DNA of 64,000 bases from Mangifera indica (GCF_011075055.1 NC_058145.1:7721228-7785227); one strand, 5' to 3'. Counted from the first letter of the stretch, positions 34,998 through 47,309 are shown. Numbers and translations are program-made. Notes: generated by a model from the letters alone, not told the origin.

Positions 34998-36448
34998 TGA
35001 AGGATCGAATGACCTAAGTGGGGGTGAATTAGGTAATTTAAAACAATCTTTATCAAATTAAAGAATTAAACCAATTTATTCAAATCAATGAATATTGCCT
35101 ATTTTTAATGTAATTTATGAGAATAACACGAATATTTCAAATAATTAATACAATTAAAAAAACATAACACAAAATATAAGTTTAAGGGAAGAGAAAATTA
35201 AACACGCGATATATAGTGGTTTGGCACAACTCGACCTATGTCCATTCCTCCAAACTATTTTCCTTGGAGTATTCCACTAATCCTTGGTTAACAAAAACTC
35301 AACCAAGCTTTTCTTCACAACAAAATAGCTTTCAAGGTGCTATTAACCTTTTACAAATGCTAGAACTCAATTTCTCTCACCAAAAATTTTCTAACCTCTC
35401 CAAAAGTGAACTTCACTCTTTTATAGTACGAATTTTTGATATGACTTCGAAATATAATCTCTCTCAAAGAGTGTATATAAAAGTTTAAGCTTAGTACAAT
35501 CCAATGTAAATGAAATTACAAAGTGTATGAGTAAGAGTTTTGATTAAAGAAGAGAATTTGCAAGTGAATAACTCAAAACTAATTTGCTCTCAAATATGTG
35601 AGAGTTTTTAGCGGTAAAAGTTCTTTACAAATGAATTTGATTGAGTTTATATAGGGGAAAATGAGGAAAGTTATTGTTGTACACAAGAACTAGCCATTTT
35701 AATTTTCTAGAAAATGTAAAATTCGATCACCAGATGTAATTTGGTAAACTGGATGTGACATGGCACTGCTGTGGTGTCTACGTGGCACCAACCATTAGAA
35801 AATTCAAATCAAAATACGGTCAATCAGATTTAATTCGGTCAACAGAATTTCTGAAAGCCAAAATACATGGCTTTTGGATTATTCAGAAGTTAACATCGAA
35901 GAATTCAATTGGTCAAATTTGGTCAACCAAATTTTATTACATTTTACCCTCTAAATTTTTAAAAATTACAATTTAACCCCTAAACCTTTAAAAAGTGATA
36001 ATTTAACTCATTTTTGAAAATTCTTTCAGAATCAACTTTGAGATATGAAAATGTAGTTCACAAAACTTCATCATTTTAAATGAGTTAATAAACTTTGGTA
36101 AAAATTCAGCTTAACCTAATAAGTTTGAAATACAATATTTTAACCCAAAATGTGAAAGATATGGGAATTGGTTTTTAAGTGAGCTATCACATGCAAATAA
36201 ATATTCTAATCAAAACAAATGCTTTAAGATTATACATATATCTACCTAAACTTGAATTTTTCTTTAAATCTTCACGAATTCTTCACTTGAGTCTTGTCTT
36301 TCATCTTCATCTTGAAACTTCTTCAAATGCATTAGTTAAATTCTTGCAATCTAAACTTACACTTAACTAAAATCATTAGTCAATATGTTTAGGGACATAT
36401 TAGTTTGTTATCATCAAAATAGGAGCATAATGACTCCTTAAGTCAACA
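34998..36448 (-). repeat. 3' LTR of Sirevirus-like copia
   Basis: It starts (plus sense) TGAAGGATCGAATGACC and ends CCTTAAGTCAACA. It matches 43039-44455 over its whole length, with numerous substitutions and small indels. A TATA-like TATATAAAC lies at about 35644-35655 on the minus strand. Confidence 0.93.
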
Positions 36449-36462
36449 ATTTCCCTATTTTT
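36449..36462 (-). other. Polypurine tract of Sirevirus-like copia
   Basis: The minus strand reads AAAAATAGGGAAAT directly before the LTR start TGTTGACT. It resembles the AATAGGGGGAGA-type tract of Sireviruses, with decay. Confidence 0.8.
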
Positions 36463-38439
36463 GATGATGACAAAACACATATGCACTTCAAAGAATTTTA
36501 TAAAAATATATCAATGACTGTATTTCCTTAAAGTTAAGAAACACTTGATTTTTAAGAAACTTTTGCAAGAGTTCACCTTAAAAAAAATCAAATTTCCACC
36601 CCTTGAATATATGCAAATAATAATAAAATTCATATTAATATCATATATCCAACATTAATCTCATCAAAATATCCACAACATCAATCAAATATGTCCTCAT
36701 CAAAATATCCACAATATCAATAAAATATCTTCATCAAAATATCCACAACATCAATAAAATATTGCATCATCTATAATCATAATCAAATGTATATCCTTAT
36801 TAAAATATCCACAACATCAAATATCTTATCTATACTCATAGTCAAATATATTCATAATCTTCCATAATCATATCAAAGTATCCACAACGTTAATCAAACT
36901 TTTCTTCCCCTTTGTCATTATCAACTGTATAAAAATGATATAATCAATGAGAGAAAAGAAGACTAACATACATAAACAATGTATAGAAATGATCACTAAA
37001 ATGACCAAATATAATCATGTAAACATAGTCCATGAAAACAATGTTCAAATAAGTATGAGCATCAAAATGAGAGCATTAATAATCCAAACAAGATAAAGCA
37101 TCAAAGCATGTGTAAAGTCCTTATACATTAAATATTACATCGATAATCATAATAAAAAATAGAATATAACATGTATAACTTCTCCCTTTTTGTCATTATA
37201 AAAAAGAAACAAGCAAGGCATATATCCAATAAGGCAAAGAAAAACTAAAATACCTTAACACATACATAGAAGATATGATTATCAAGGCTAAACCAATGAC
37301 AAAAAATTCCAAAAAATCATAAGCATTAAAGTAAGAGTATTAATGTTTGGACAATATAAAGTGTACATTCATGTAAAATGCACAAATTTATCATGTAAAC
37401 TAACACATGCTTAATTATGCACAAACAAATCGCAAATTATCAACTCAAATAAATTGAAGCACAAAAGTAAGTTTCAAAATGGAAAATAAAGAAGAAGAAA
37501 CATAATTGCCATATTGAGTGCAATGAGATGGGATGAAATGCAACATGGCTTCAAATGTATGTACAAGGGCAAAAAAAAAAAAAAAAACGTAAATTACATG
37601 AACATTCACATATTTGAAATTGGAATACACACCCAAGCTAAGAATGGTGAGAGGAATCCAGTGTTGTGGTTGAAATCCAAAAATGATGACCAAAATAAGT
37701 ATTTTAAGACAAAATTGAATTTAGGTTGATGAAATTAGGAGTTTTCGATTTAAGACTTAATTTCAAAAATTGGTAGTAGGAAATATTATAATGATGCTAG
37801 AAGGGATAAATGTGTATTTAATTTTATAGAAAATAACAAAAATTTGGATGAATTTGAGCAAAAATCAAATTTTTATGGTTTAAAGTTTTTGGAGATTTTG
37901 TTAAAAATTTAGGTGAACTATGATGTTTTTGAAAGAGAATTTTGGTTAGAATGTGTAGAAAATATGTTAGGAAGCAATTTGTTAACAAAAAGTTGAAGAA
38001 ACATGATGTAAAAAGTGGAGAAACATTTGCCCTTATACATTGCAAAATTTGAAGAAAACGGTCGACCGACTTTTGACAAATTAGGTCGATTGAATTTTGA
38101 AAAATTAGGTCAACCAAATTGTTCAATTCTATAGTCGAATTCTACAGAATTCTGGTGTATATTTTATGCACTTTGTTGTCCCATTTTGAGTATAAACAAG
38201 CCAAAATGATCCAACTATGCAATTTTGACTCAATAACATAAAGTACAATAAAATTTGATGCTAAATATGATGAAAATTAAATTAAACACATTAAAAATCA
38301 ATGCAAAAATAATTAGTACAAGAAAACTATCAAATATGGTCAAACATGAAATGATGTATAAATCATATATTGACACTTTTAATTCAACCAAAACACCACA
38401 ATCATAATAATATTTAAGTGCAAATACTAATGTGGTGAT
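36463..38439 (-). other. Non-coding 3' region of Sirevirus-like copia
   Basis: Two kilobases lie between RNase H and the PPT. Some Sireviruses carry an env-like gene here. I see only low-complexity Phe/Ile/Leu frames (for example 37824-38126 minus, 100 codons), with no signal-peptide plus transmembrane plan. Positions 36600-36900 contain repeated ATCAAAATATCCACAACATC words, a decayed short repeat. Confidence 0.6.
36650..36880. repeat. Degenerate short repeat (ATCAAAATATCCACAACATC)
   Basis: Variants of this 20-nt word, often followed by AATCAAATAT or AATAAAATAT, recur at least five times between 36665 and 36880. Confidence 0.7.
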
Positions 38440-38927
38440 TCCATGATCCCAAGCTCACCTCTAATTTTACAAAAATGTTTTTCCCCAAAAGGTTTTGTAA
38501 AAATGTCTGTAAGTTGATTTTCGGTGGATACAAAGTCAAGACAAATATCACCCTTTTGAACATGGTCTCAAATAAAATGATATCTAATTTCTATATGCTT
38601 GGTTCGAGAGTGTTGAATAGGATTTTTGGATAAGTTAATAGCACTTGTGTTATCACACAAGATTGGAGTTTTAGATAGGCTAACTCCATAATCCCTAAGG
38701 GTTTGTTGCATCCACAAGGCTTAGACACAACAACTATCGGTGGTAACATATTCCGCTTTCGTAGTGGATAAAGCTATGGAGTTTTCTTTCCTTGAAAACC
38801 ATGAAACTAATGCATGACCTAGAAAATGACAAGTACCACTAGTACTTTTTCTATCGACTTGGCTCCTAACAAAGTCGGCATTCGAATAGCTCATTAGGTC
38901 AAAAGAAGTTTCTCTAGGGTACCACAA
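38440..38927 (-). pseudogene. RNase H of Sirevirus-like copia
   Basis: The frame 38927-38721 reads SYSNADFVRSQVDRKSTSGT, then SWFSRKENSIALSTTKAEYV, a copia RNase H. The SYSDAD motif reads SYSNAD. After a stop at 38721 the same protein can be followed in pieces to about 38450. RNase H would remove the RNA template strand during reverse transcription. Confidence 0.8.
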
Positions 38928-38999
38928 GCCTAAAAATCTAGTGTCATGTAAATATTTGAAGATTCTTTTAAAGGCTTTTAAATGAGATACCTTGGGACA

Positions 39000-40240
39000 T
39001 GATTGGAATCAAGCACATAAGCATACACTAAACATAATATCGGGTCTACTAACGGTTAAATATAAAAGATAGCCAATCATACCTCTATACATTTTAACAT
39101 CAACGTTTGACTCACTTTCATCTTTGGTGAGCTTGATAGTTGAACTCATTGGTGTAATTGAGGCTTTTAGTCCTTCCATGCCAAACTTCTTTAATAAGTC
39201 TTTGATGTATGAAGATTGGTTGATAAAGATACCCTATTTGCTTTGCTTGATGTTAAGTACGAGAAAATACTTGAGTTCTCCTATCATGCTCATTTCAAAT
39301 TCTTTGCTCATGAGATTAGAAAATTCTTCACACATGGAGACATTAGTAGAGCCAAAAATGATATCATCAACATAAACTTGAACCAAAAGTATATCATTTT
39401 CTTTTCGCTTAATAAACAATGTAGTATCTCCTTTTCTAATGCAAAAGCTTTTTTCAAGCAAGAATTTACTCAAACGTTCATAACATGCTCAAGGTGCTTA
39501 TTTTAAACCATAAAAAGGTTTTTGAAGTTTAAAAACATGGTTTGGAAAATCATGACTTTCAAACCCGAGAGGTTGTTCAACATAACCTTCCTCCATGATA
39601 AATCCATTTAAGAAAGCACTTTTGACATCCATTTGATATAAAATAAAATTTTTAGAAAAAACAAATGCCCAAAGCATCCTAATGGATTCTAGTTTAGCTA
39701 CCGGTGCAAAAGTTTCTTCAAAATCTATTCTCTCTTCTTGGTTGTAGCCTTAAGCCATTGATCTAGCTTTATTTCTAACAATCACTTCGGATTCATCCAT
39801 TTTGTTTCTAAAAACCCATTTTCTGTCAATAACAGATTGATGATTCGGACGAGGGACTAGATACCAAACATTATGTCTTTCGAATTGATTTAGTTCCTCT
39901 TGCATGGCTAAAATCCAAAACTCATCATTTAATGCATTATGAAATGTTTTTGGTTCAAATTGTGAAAGAAATGCAAAATTATTACAAAAATTAAAGGATG
40001 ATCTAGTTTTAACACATTGATTTTTCTCACCAATAATTAATTCTTTAGGATGAGCATTTGCATACCTTCAAGCCTTAAGAAGATCTTTATCTTTATCTTC
40101 TTCATGTTTTGGCTCTTGTTTTGTTTCATCCTTAACATCATTTGGTGAATCATGAATTTCCGTTTGGTCTTCATTTTTAACTTGATCATCATCAGTATCA
40201 ACTTGCATACTAGTTGAAGGATTAGATTCATCAAAAATGA
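39000..40240 (-). pseudogene. Reverse transcriptase of Sirevirus-like copia
   Basis: The minus strand shows the copia RT motifs MDVKSAFLNGF at about 39605-39635 and YVDDIIFGST at about 39345-39375. The active-site aspartates are present (codons for YVDD at 39363-39374). Stops and frameshifts occur between these blocks, for example just after FYGLK near 39505. It is part of the single copia polyprotein and is not expressed intact. Confidence 0.8.
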
Positions 40241-40342
40241 CATGCATGGATTCCTCGATTACTAGTGTCTATATGTTTTGCTAGATGATAAATATTCGAG
40301 AAAGATGCCAATGTCCGATTTTGAATCAAATTTTCCTAAGTT

Positions 40343-41079
40343 TTATTTTGTGTTTAAAATAAAGCATTTGCATCCAAAAACTTTAAAATAACCAATATTT
40401 AGTTTTTTGTTTTTCCAAAGTTCATATGGAGTTTTATCTAAAAATGGTCTTATTAAAACACGATTTAAAACATAACATGCAGTGTTTATAGCTTCCGCCC
40501 AAAAATATTGAGGTAAAGTTTTTTCATTTAGCATGGTTCTAGCCATCTCTTGAATTGTCCTATTCTTTCTTTCAACAACACCATTTTGTTGAGGAGTTCT
40601 AGGATAAGAGAATTGATATTCAATATCATGCTCATCACAAAAGTTTTCAAATAAGTGATTTTCAAATTCTCCTCCATGATCACTCCTAATGCAAGAAATA
40701 TGCATTTCTTTTCTTTTTGTATTTTCTTAACAAATTTTGAAAATGCATGGAGAGCTTCATCTTTTGATGCAAGAAAAAGTACCCAAGTGAATCTCAAAAA
40801 ATCATCAACAATAACAAAAGCATAATGTTTTCCACTTAGGCTTGCAATTTTTAAAAGACCAAAAAGATCAATATAAAGAAATTGTAAAGGTCTAGATGTG
40901 GAAATATGAGTTTTACTTTTAAAAGAATTTTTTGTTTGTTTGCCAAATTGGCATGCATCACAAATTTTATCTTTAACAAAATCTATTTTTGAAAGACCTT
41001 TGAAAAGCTCTTTCTTAGAGATTTTTGAATTCAAATCCATGTTAGCATGACCTAATCTTCTATGCAAATTCCTACCCAA
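40343..41079 (-). pseudogene. Integrase of Sirevirus-like copia, frameshifted
   Basis: The first frame (41079-40528) has the GAG-pre-integrase box RNLHRRLGHANMD, the zinc-binding CDACQFGKQTK, and the core start FLYIDLFGLL with VIVDDFLRFTWV. A frameshift near 40700 moves to the second frame (40705-40343): IRSDHGGEFENHLFENFC, then SYPRTPQQNGVVERKNRTI. The three core acidic positions (D of YIDLFG, D of SDHGGEF or VDDF, E of VVERKNRT) can be followed, but not in a single frame. Confidence 0.85.
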
Positions 41080-41420
41080 ATTGTTTTTTGATCATTCATA
41101 TTTTCTATAATGCAACTATTTGGCTCAAAAATAACTCTAAATCTTTTATCACATAGTTGACTAATGCTAAGAAGATTATGCTTAAGACTATCCACCAAAA
41201 AAACATTTTCAATGAAAATGTGAGAATTGTTACCAATATCTCTAATGCCAATAATTTTACCCTTCGCGTTGTCTCCAAAGGTGACATGTCCTCCATCTTT
41301 CTTGCTTATTGTCGAGAAAAATGAAATATCTCCGATCATGTGTCTTGAGCAAACACTATCGAGGAAACAGTTACTTTCTTTCTTTTGTTTTTTGGTTTCT
41401 AAACACAATGCAAGATTCAA
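41052..41420 (-). pseudogene. Protease region of Sirevirus-like copia with active-site change
   Basis: A 122-codon frame contains CFLDSVCSRHMIGD, corresponding to the copia protease active site. The usual D-S-G reads D-S-V. It continues with GHVTFGDNAKGKIIGI and HNLLSISQLCD, normal for this region, and overlaps the integrase frame in another phase. The glycine change by itself would be expected to harm catalysis. Confidence 0.75.
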
Positions 41421-41517
41421 GAATTTGTCTTAGGTACCCAAATCATATTGGGTCCTTGGTGGTTAGCTTTTGTTCCTTTAGAAACCCACACTTTCTTAGT
41501 GCTCATATGATGTTTTT

Positions 41518-42986
41518 TTAAATTGGGCAAGATGATGAAATATGACCTTTAATTTCACAATAATTACAAGTTATATTTGATTCACTTGAAATTGAGGCTT
41601 TAACAAAATAATTTTTTAAATATTTTTCATTGATAAAAAGTTTATAACTAAGTCCTCTTTTGTTTAAAACTCCTCTTTGTACACCAAGCATTTTATCAAA
41701 AATATTCTTTCCATTTTTAAATTTTAAAACTATTTCACTTAAATCTTTTGCTCTCTTTTTTAAAGCTTCAATTTCACTTTCTATAATTTCTTTTTCCCTT
41801 TTAGCCATGCAAAGATCATTTTCAAACTTTTTTTTCTTTTTAAAAAATGGAACACTTGTTTTCTTCATTTTCTTTTCCTTTAAGCTTAAAGATTTTTTGG
41901 TTAAGAATTTCATTTTTTGATTGTCATGAAACACATGTTGGCTATTTCATTATCCTCCTTTTTGGATTCACTTTCATCGTTACCATCTCATGTAGCCTTC
42001 ATTGCTTTCTTTTTCAATCTACCAATTTTGAGGAGAGGACAATCATATTTGATGTGTCTCGACTTCTTGCATTCATAGCACACAACTTGTTCTCTCCTTT
42101 GTCTTTCTCCTCTTTCATCTTTAGTAGCTTCCCTTTTTTTTAAGTTTCTATTTCTTTTTAGTTTTCTATTTCTTAGAAGCTTTCCAATCTTTCTAGTCAA
42201 GAGTGCAATGTCTTCATCTTCATCATTCGATGTCTCCTCTTCTTTTTTTAGGAACTTTTCATTCTCTTTGATGGATAATTTAAAGGCGATGCTCTTTTTC
42301 TTCTTTTCCACTTCTTCAATTTGTCGTTGCTTCATAGTAAGCTCATGAGTGAGAAGTGAACTTAAAAGCTCTTCAAGAGATAAAGTCTTGATATCTTTTG
42401 CTTCTTTGATTATCGTTACTTTGGGATCTCATGAAGGAGGCAAACACCTAAGAAGTTTCTTGACATTGTCTTGGTTAGCATAAGTTTTACCAAGATTTTT
42501 CAATTCATTCACAATAGTAATAAATCTATCAAACATATCACTAATAGTCTCATCTTCATTCATTTTAAATAACTCATATGAGTGTGTGAGCATGTTAATT
42601 TTAGTCTCTTTGACTTGTGAAGTTTTCTCATTTGATACCATCAATAATTTCCAAATTTCTTTAGCCGAGGTACAAGCTTGTACCTTATTAAAGTTATATT
42701 CATTTAATGCACAATATAACACATTCATAACTCTAACATTAATAGCAATATTTTTCTTATCTTGAGGGGCTATTTCCTCCTTAGTTTTGGGCATTTGTTT
42801 TCCATCTACTTCTTTCATAGGAACAAAAGGTCTATCTTGCACTATATCCCATAATTCATAATCACTTTGAAGGAAAATTGACATACAATTTTTCCAATGG
42901 GCATATTCGGTGCCATCAAACAATGGCGGTCTATTAGAGGCAAGCCCTTCACTAGCAGTATGAGATTTTCCTAGGTTCATGGTCAT
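41518..42986 (-). pseudogene. Gag of Sirevirus-like copia, broken into three frames
   Basis: The frame 42986-42429 begins MTMNLGKSHTASEGLASNRP, then PLFDGTEYAHWKNCMSIFLQ, the UBN2-type capsid domain. It continues with EIWKLLMVSNEKTSQVK and MFDRFITIVNELKNLGK. The next piece (42335-41988) has Lys/Glu-rich sequence and CYECKKSRHIKYDC, a CCHC knuckle in which the usual Gly-His is Arg-His. The last (41934-41518) ends with a second knuckle, CNYCEIKGHISSSC. Two knuckles are typical of Sireviruses. Gag would form the particle in which reverse transcription occurs. Confidence 0.88.
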
Positions 42987-43020
42987 TGCTCTAAACGATT
43001 AAGTTTATGAAAATAAGCAA

Positions 43021-43036
43021 CCTTGCTTTGATACCA
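43021..43036 (-). other. Primer-binding site of Sirevirus-like copia
   Basis: The minus strand reads TGGTATCAAAGCAAGG, two bases after the LTR end. It is a Met-tRNA-type PBS, with AAAGC in place of AGAGC. Confidence 0.88.
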
Positions 43037-43038
43037 AA

Positions 43039-44455
43039 TGAAGGATCGAATGGCCTAAGAGGGGGGTGAATTAGGCAATTTAAAACAATCTTTACCAAAT
43101 TAAAATTAAACCAATTTATTCAAATCAATGAATGTTGCCTATTTTTAATGTAATTTATGAGAATAACAAGAATATTTCAAATAATCAATACAATTAAAAG
43201 AACATAACACAAAATATAAATTTAAAGGAAGAGAAAATCAAACACGCGATATATAGTGGTTCCGCACAACCCAGCTTACGTCTACTCCTCTAAGCTATCT
43301 TCTTTGAAGTATTTCACTAATCCTTGGTTGACAAAAACTCAACCAAGCTTTTCTTCACAAAAAAATAGTTTCCAAAGTGCTATTAACCTTCACAAATGCT
43401 AGAACTCAATTTCTCTTATCAAAAATTTTCTAATCTCTCCAAGAGTGAACTTCACTTTTTTATAATACGAATTTTTGATATGACTTCGAAATATAATCTC
43501 TCTCTAAAGTGTATATGAAAGTTTAAACTTAGTACAACCCAGTGCAAATGAAATTACAAAGTGTATGAGCAATGGTTTTGATTAGAGAAACAAGTGAATA
43601 GCTCAAAACTAATTTGCTCTCAAATATGTGAAAGTCCTTGGTGGCAAAAGTTATTTACAAATGAATTTGATTGGGTTTATATAAGGGAAAATGAGGAAAG
43701 TTACCATTGTACACAAAAACTAGTCGTTTTAATTTTTCAGAAAACGTAATTCGATCAACTGAATGTGATGTGACACTCCTATGGTGCCTATGTGGCACTA
43801 GCCGTTAGAAAATTCAATCCAAAATGCGATTGACCAGATTTAATTCAGTCAACCAAATTTCTGAAAGCCAAAATGCATGACTTTTGGATAATTCGGAAGT
43901 TGCCATCAAAGAATTCGGCTAGTCAAATTAGTCAACCAAATTTTATTACATTTTACCTCTTAATTTTTAAAAATTAAATTTAACCCCTAAACCTTTGAAA
44001 AGTGATAATTTAACTCATTTTTTAAAATTCTTTCAAAACCAACTTTGAGATATGAAAATGTAGTTCAGAAAACTTCATCATTTTAAATGAGTTAATAAAC
44101 TTTGGTAAAAATTCAGCTTAACCCAATAAGTTTGAAAAACAACATTTTAACCCAAAATGTGAAAGATATGAGAATTGATTTTTAAGTGAGCTATCACATA
44201 CAAATAAATATTTTAATCAAAACAAATACTTCAAGATTATACATATATCTATCTAAACTTGAGTTTTTCTTTAAATTTTCATGAATTCTTCAATTGAGTC
44301 TTGTCTTTCATCTTCATCTTGAAACTCTTTCAAGTGTATTAGTTAAATTCTTACAATCTAAACTCACACTCAAGTAAAATCATTAGTCAATATGCTTAGG
44401 GACATATTAGTTTGTTATCATTAAAATAAGAGTATAATGACCCCTTGAGTCAACA
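43039..44455 (-). repeat. 5' LTR of Sirevirus-like copia
   Basis: It matches 34998-36448. On the minus strand TTATATAAACCC at about 43675-43688 is a good TATA box for the element. The right target duplication GAATA lies at 44456-44460. Confidence 0.93.
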
Positions 44456-44779
44456 GAATATAGTGCTATAGTAGGGATAAATCCATGATAGACATGAAAG
44501 AGTTTCATATATCTTGTTGTAGCTATGATATGCTTGCATGAAATCTATGAAATTTGAAATTTTTTGCACATTCATGACTGCTCATCAAGATCCACTAGGC
44601 TAATGTATTAGCCACTACCCATTACCTTATAATGAACATTTGTAATAGAATACACTTCCAAGTTTAAAGACTTTCACACATGGTTAGCAAGCTTCCCTTT
44701 GTCAATGGTATTACCTGGTGGGTGCAATTATCTCTAATTTTTAAAAGTATCAACACATTTATGAGTAATTAATAAGAAG

Positions 44780-46060
44780 TTTAAATAAACATGATAACTA
44801 GGTCAATGTGTCATTGGAACAAGAGCATTGTTGCTCATCCGTTTGTATATGTTAGTATGCTCTAAATTGTAACAATAATTCGGAAACAACAAAAATGACT
44901 CTTTTTGTGTGCCTTTCAATGTTTTTAATACCTAATTTCTTATTTGCGATGTTTGTGAATATGTTGTATCAATTTTATACCTGTCAATGATGTCAATAAT
45001 AATCTCCTTGTGTCGATAAATACGATCAACCAACATAAATTATCTTCATTATTTGGTGTGGAGCTCGAGCTCTAGCTTGCCTTTGATATGGTTTTATATG
45101 ATCTCTTGCACTTGTGTACATGAGATGTATATAACGAAGATCAAATAACTCACTAGGTATTATACTTGTTGCTCGCGCATGCTATGGGCATTGCTTATCC
45201 TTGCACATAACTCCCATCTCTCATGGCCTGACCTAAACACTTTAAACTAGAATTCTATCTTAAACACAAATCGATGCATTGCGTCTTTTAAATGTTTTTT
45301 ATTTCTGAATATGTTACCAATTTTTAGAAAATTCCCCTTTCTCACCAATCTTGGATCAGTTGATGTTAATGGTTGGGAAGGAAAATCAAGTAACCACTTA
45401 AATGATCAATTGGGACAATGTCAGCATATGGTCCAACATAATTGCCACCACCGTGTAGAAGATTTGCAAGTTTGAGACTACTGTTACCTTTTGTATCATA
45501 GTTAACATGTGTTCTCCTCAAACTCTAGCTCATCGAAAGAAATATCAACTATGTCATACCTATCAAAGTCACTCTAATTTGGAATCCTCTGTTTGTCTCC
45601 ATGAACCCATTCTCAACAATATACAATACATCATCATGAAAATCTTCGAAGTCTTCCTTGCAAGCTTCCTGTTTTAGATTTAACCTGACATTTTCAACCT
45701 CTGTTAAACCATCATCATCACCATGATCGTAGCCACTGCTTTCTTTTGCTCTTTGCACTTCGATAAGGGCAGTTGTGATAAAAATTGGAATACACTCCTC
45801 AAAGTAGATAGACATGTTAATAAAAGACTCGACATCTTCATCATTTTCAATTTTGACAGGGCATTTGAGATCGATCTGTTCTAGTTTCATACATTATTGA
45901 ATGTTGTTCAGGGTGCAATTGATATGACACTTTTCACTCAACAATTGGATTAATTCCTCAAGTGTCGTTTTCTTTGGAATTCTAACCACTTTTCTATTAT
46001 CTCCAATATATTTCATTATGTTTTGATCACTTTCAATCTATTCTCCTCCATATCAAATTG
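44780..46060 (-). pseudogene. MULE transposase N-terminal region, decayed
   Basis: The minus strand begins with a PB1-like N-terminal part: YIGDNRKVVRIPKKTTLEEL at about 45950-46020, then the open frame 45890-45549 with CPVKIENDEDVESFINMSIY. It continues KGNFLKIGNIFRNKKHLKDA (about 45290-45350), ERWELCARISNAHS (about 45180-45230) and, at about 44850-44990, QKESFLLFPNYCYNLEHTN. This order is that of plant MuDR-type transposases up to just before the catalytic domain. Several stops interrupt it. The catalytic DDE part is not seen before the copia at 44455, nor on its far side. Confidence 0.65.
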
Positions 46061-47229
46061 AAGCATAACTCGTTGTTTTCGATCGATCCTATAATGAGTA
46101 ATATTGATAACAAAATTTATCATAAAATTTCATATTAAACCATACCAATATAATCCCATTTATTTCATTAGCAAGTATTCAAATTACCAATTTTATTAGG
46201 TAATATAGGCTATAATGTTTTACAGTTTCAGGCTTTAAAAGGATTGAAATTACATGATTTATATGGTTTTAGAGGTTTAGAATTTCATGGTAAGATATTT
46301 TTCTATTACACCTATTATGGTTACATGTAATCCAAAATTCTACTTGAAATGATAACTAATAATATACAGTGCACCCCCTACTTTATATTATTACACTTAC
46401 TCAATAGATTCTCTATATTTTGTAACTAATAATATCTCACCTAAAAAACAAATGAAATTTGTTAAATATTAACTTAGTCCCCCAATTTTTGAGTAAAATT
46501 CCATGTGTACCTATTGGCAAATATCATTTTACTCCTTACATATTGTCTAATATCTAATAATACCCCTTCAACATTGTAAACTATCATTTCACCCTTACAA
46601 TTATTATACAATATCAAAATACTTTTTATATTTTTATAACATTACAAATTTTATGTATAATTCTAAACAAATATTTAAAACACGTCATAATTAAAGAATA
46701 ATAAAGTTTTTAGTTAAATTTTGTATAAATAACTCAAAATCAAGAACTGGTTTTCTTTTGATTGAACTTAAATATTGAATGAAAATCACAGTGTCAAAGA
46801 TTGAGTGAAAATCAAAATGTGAAAGGTGAAATAGAATGATAAGAGCCAAGGATTTTATAAAAGACATGAAAGGAATTATTGGCATTATATAAACAAAAAT
46901 TGGGTATTTTCAATTAAATAGTTTGAATTTTGGGTATTTGTTTTTAAGTCTTTCAAAAGTGAGCATTTTTACTTTGAGCACTTCACTGTTGGATATTTAA
47001 TTTAATTTTCTAATTAAAAAAATTGAGTAGCCATCAACAACAACTAACAATTAGATTGAAAATCATAAAATGTTTTTTTTTTGTCACTTTTTATTTAGTG
47101 AGTCGTGTCAACCCGACTCGGGGGCTCTCTTGTTGACCTCCGGCATGCCCCGTAAAATCGCGAAAGCAATACCTATTGACATCCATAATTTTACCACTTA
47201 TTTATCCAATAAAAAATGGGAAATTTGAA
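46061..47229. other. Intergenic DNA upstream of the POLLENLESS 3-like gene
   Basis: No gene is supported. Base composition changes at about 47100-47170 to a GC-richer segment (CCGACTCGGGGGC, TCCGGCATGCCCCG) that probably is the distal promoter. Confidence 0.5.
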
Positions 47230-47235
47230 CACGTG
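47230..47235 (+). promoter_or_regulatory. G-box (CACGTG)
   Basis: A perfect palindromic CACGTG lies about 50 bp upstream of the TATA box. bHLH and bZIP factors bind this site in plants. Presence alone does not prove use. Confidence 0.4.
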
Positions 47236-47263
47236 CGAATCACAAGTGTGGCATTTCCGGAAT

Positions 47264-47295
47264 CACCAACGGCTAGTAATTATATAAACGGCTAG
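47264..47295 (+). promoter_or_regulatory. Core promoter: TATA box flanked by two MSA-like AACGG motifs
   Basis: ACCAACGGCTAG (AACGG at 47268-47272) matches 9 of 10 positions of the plant M-phase-specific activator consensus YCYAACGGYY. TTATATAAA (47280-47288) is a strong TATA box. A second AACGGCTAG (AACGG at 47287-47291) overlaps its end. MSA elements are bound by three-repeat MYB factors and drive G2/M expression. That fits a protein family acting at the meiotic and mitotic exit, but it is inference. Confidence 0.55.
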
Positions 47296-47309
47296 TTCTC
47301 TTCTTTCTT

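Larger units (their letters stand above)
34998..44455 (-). mobile_element. Sirevirus-like Ty1/copia element, full length, coding region decayed
   Basis: The LTRs are 34998-36448 (3', 1451 bp) and 43039-44455 (5', 1417 bp), each TG...CA in the right sense. GAATA flanks both sides (34993-34997 and 44456-44460), so the boundaries are exact. The minus-strand order is PBS, gag, protease, integrase, RT, RNase H, a 2-kb non-coding 3' region, PPT. Total length is 9.46 kb. Large size, long LTRs, the RT motif YVDDIIFGST and two CCHC-type knuckles in gag fit the Sirevirus (SIRE/Maximus) lineage. Many substitutions between the LTRs point to an old insertion. Confidence 0.93.

Noticed and set aside
37824..38126. 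Possible env-like gene in the 3' region of the Sirevirus-like element
   Set aside because: The frame is a low-complexity Phe/Leu/Ile run without a signal peptide and transmembrane plan. It is best explained by AT-rich DNA.
45549..45890. Independent acidic protein gene (113 codons)
   Set aside because: Neighbouring sequence in the same orientation continues as a MULE transposase N-terminal region, so this frame is one surviving piece of it.
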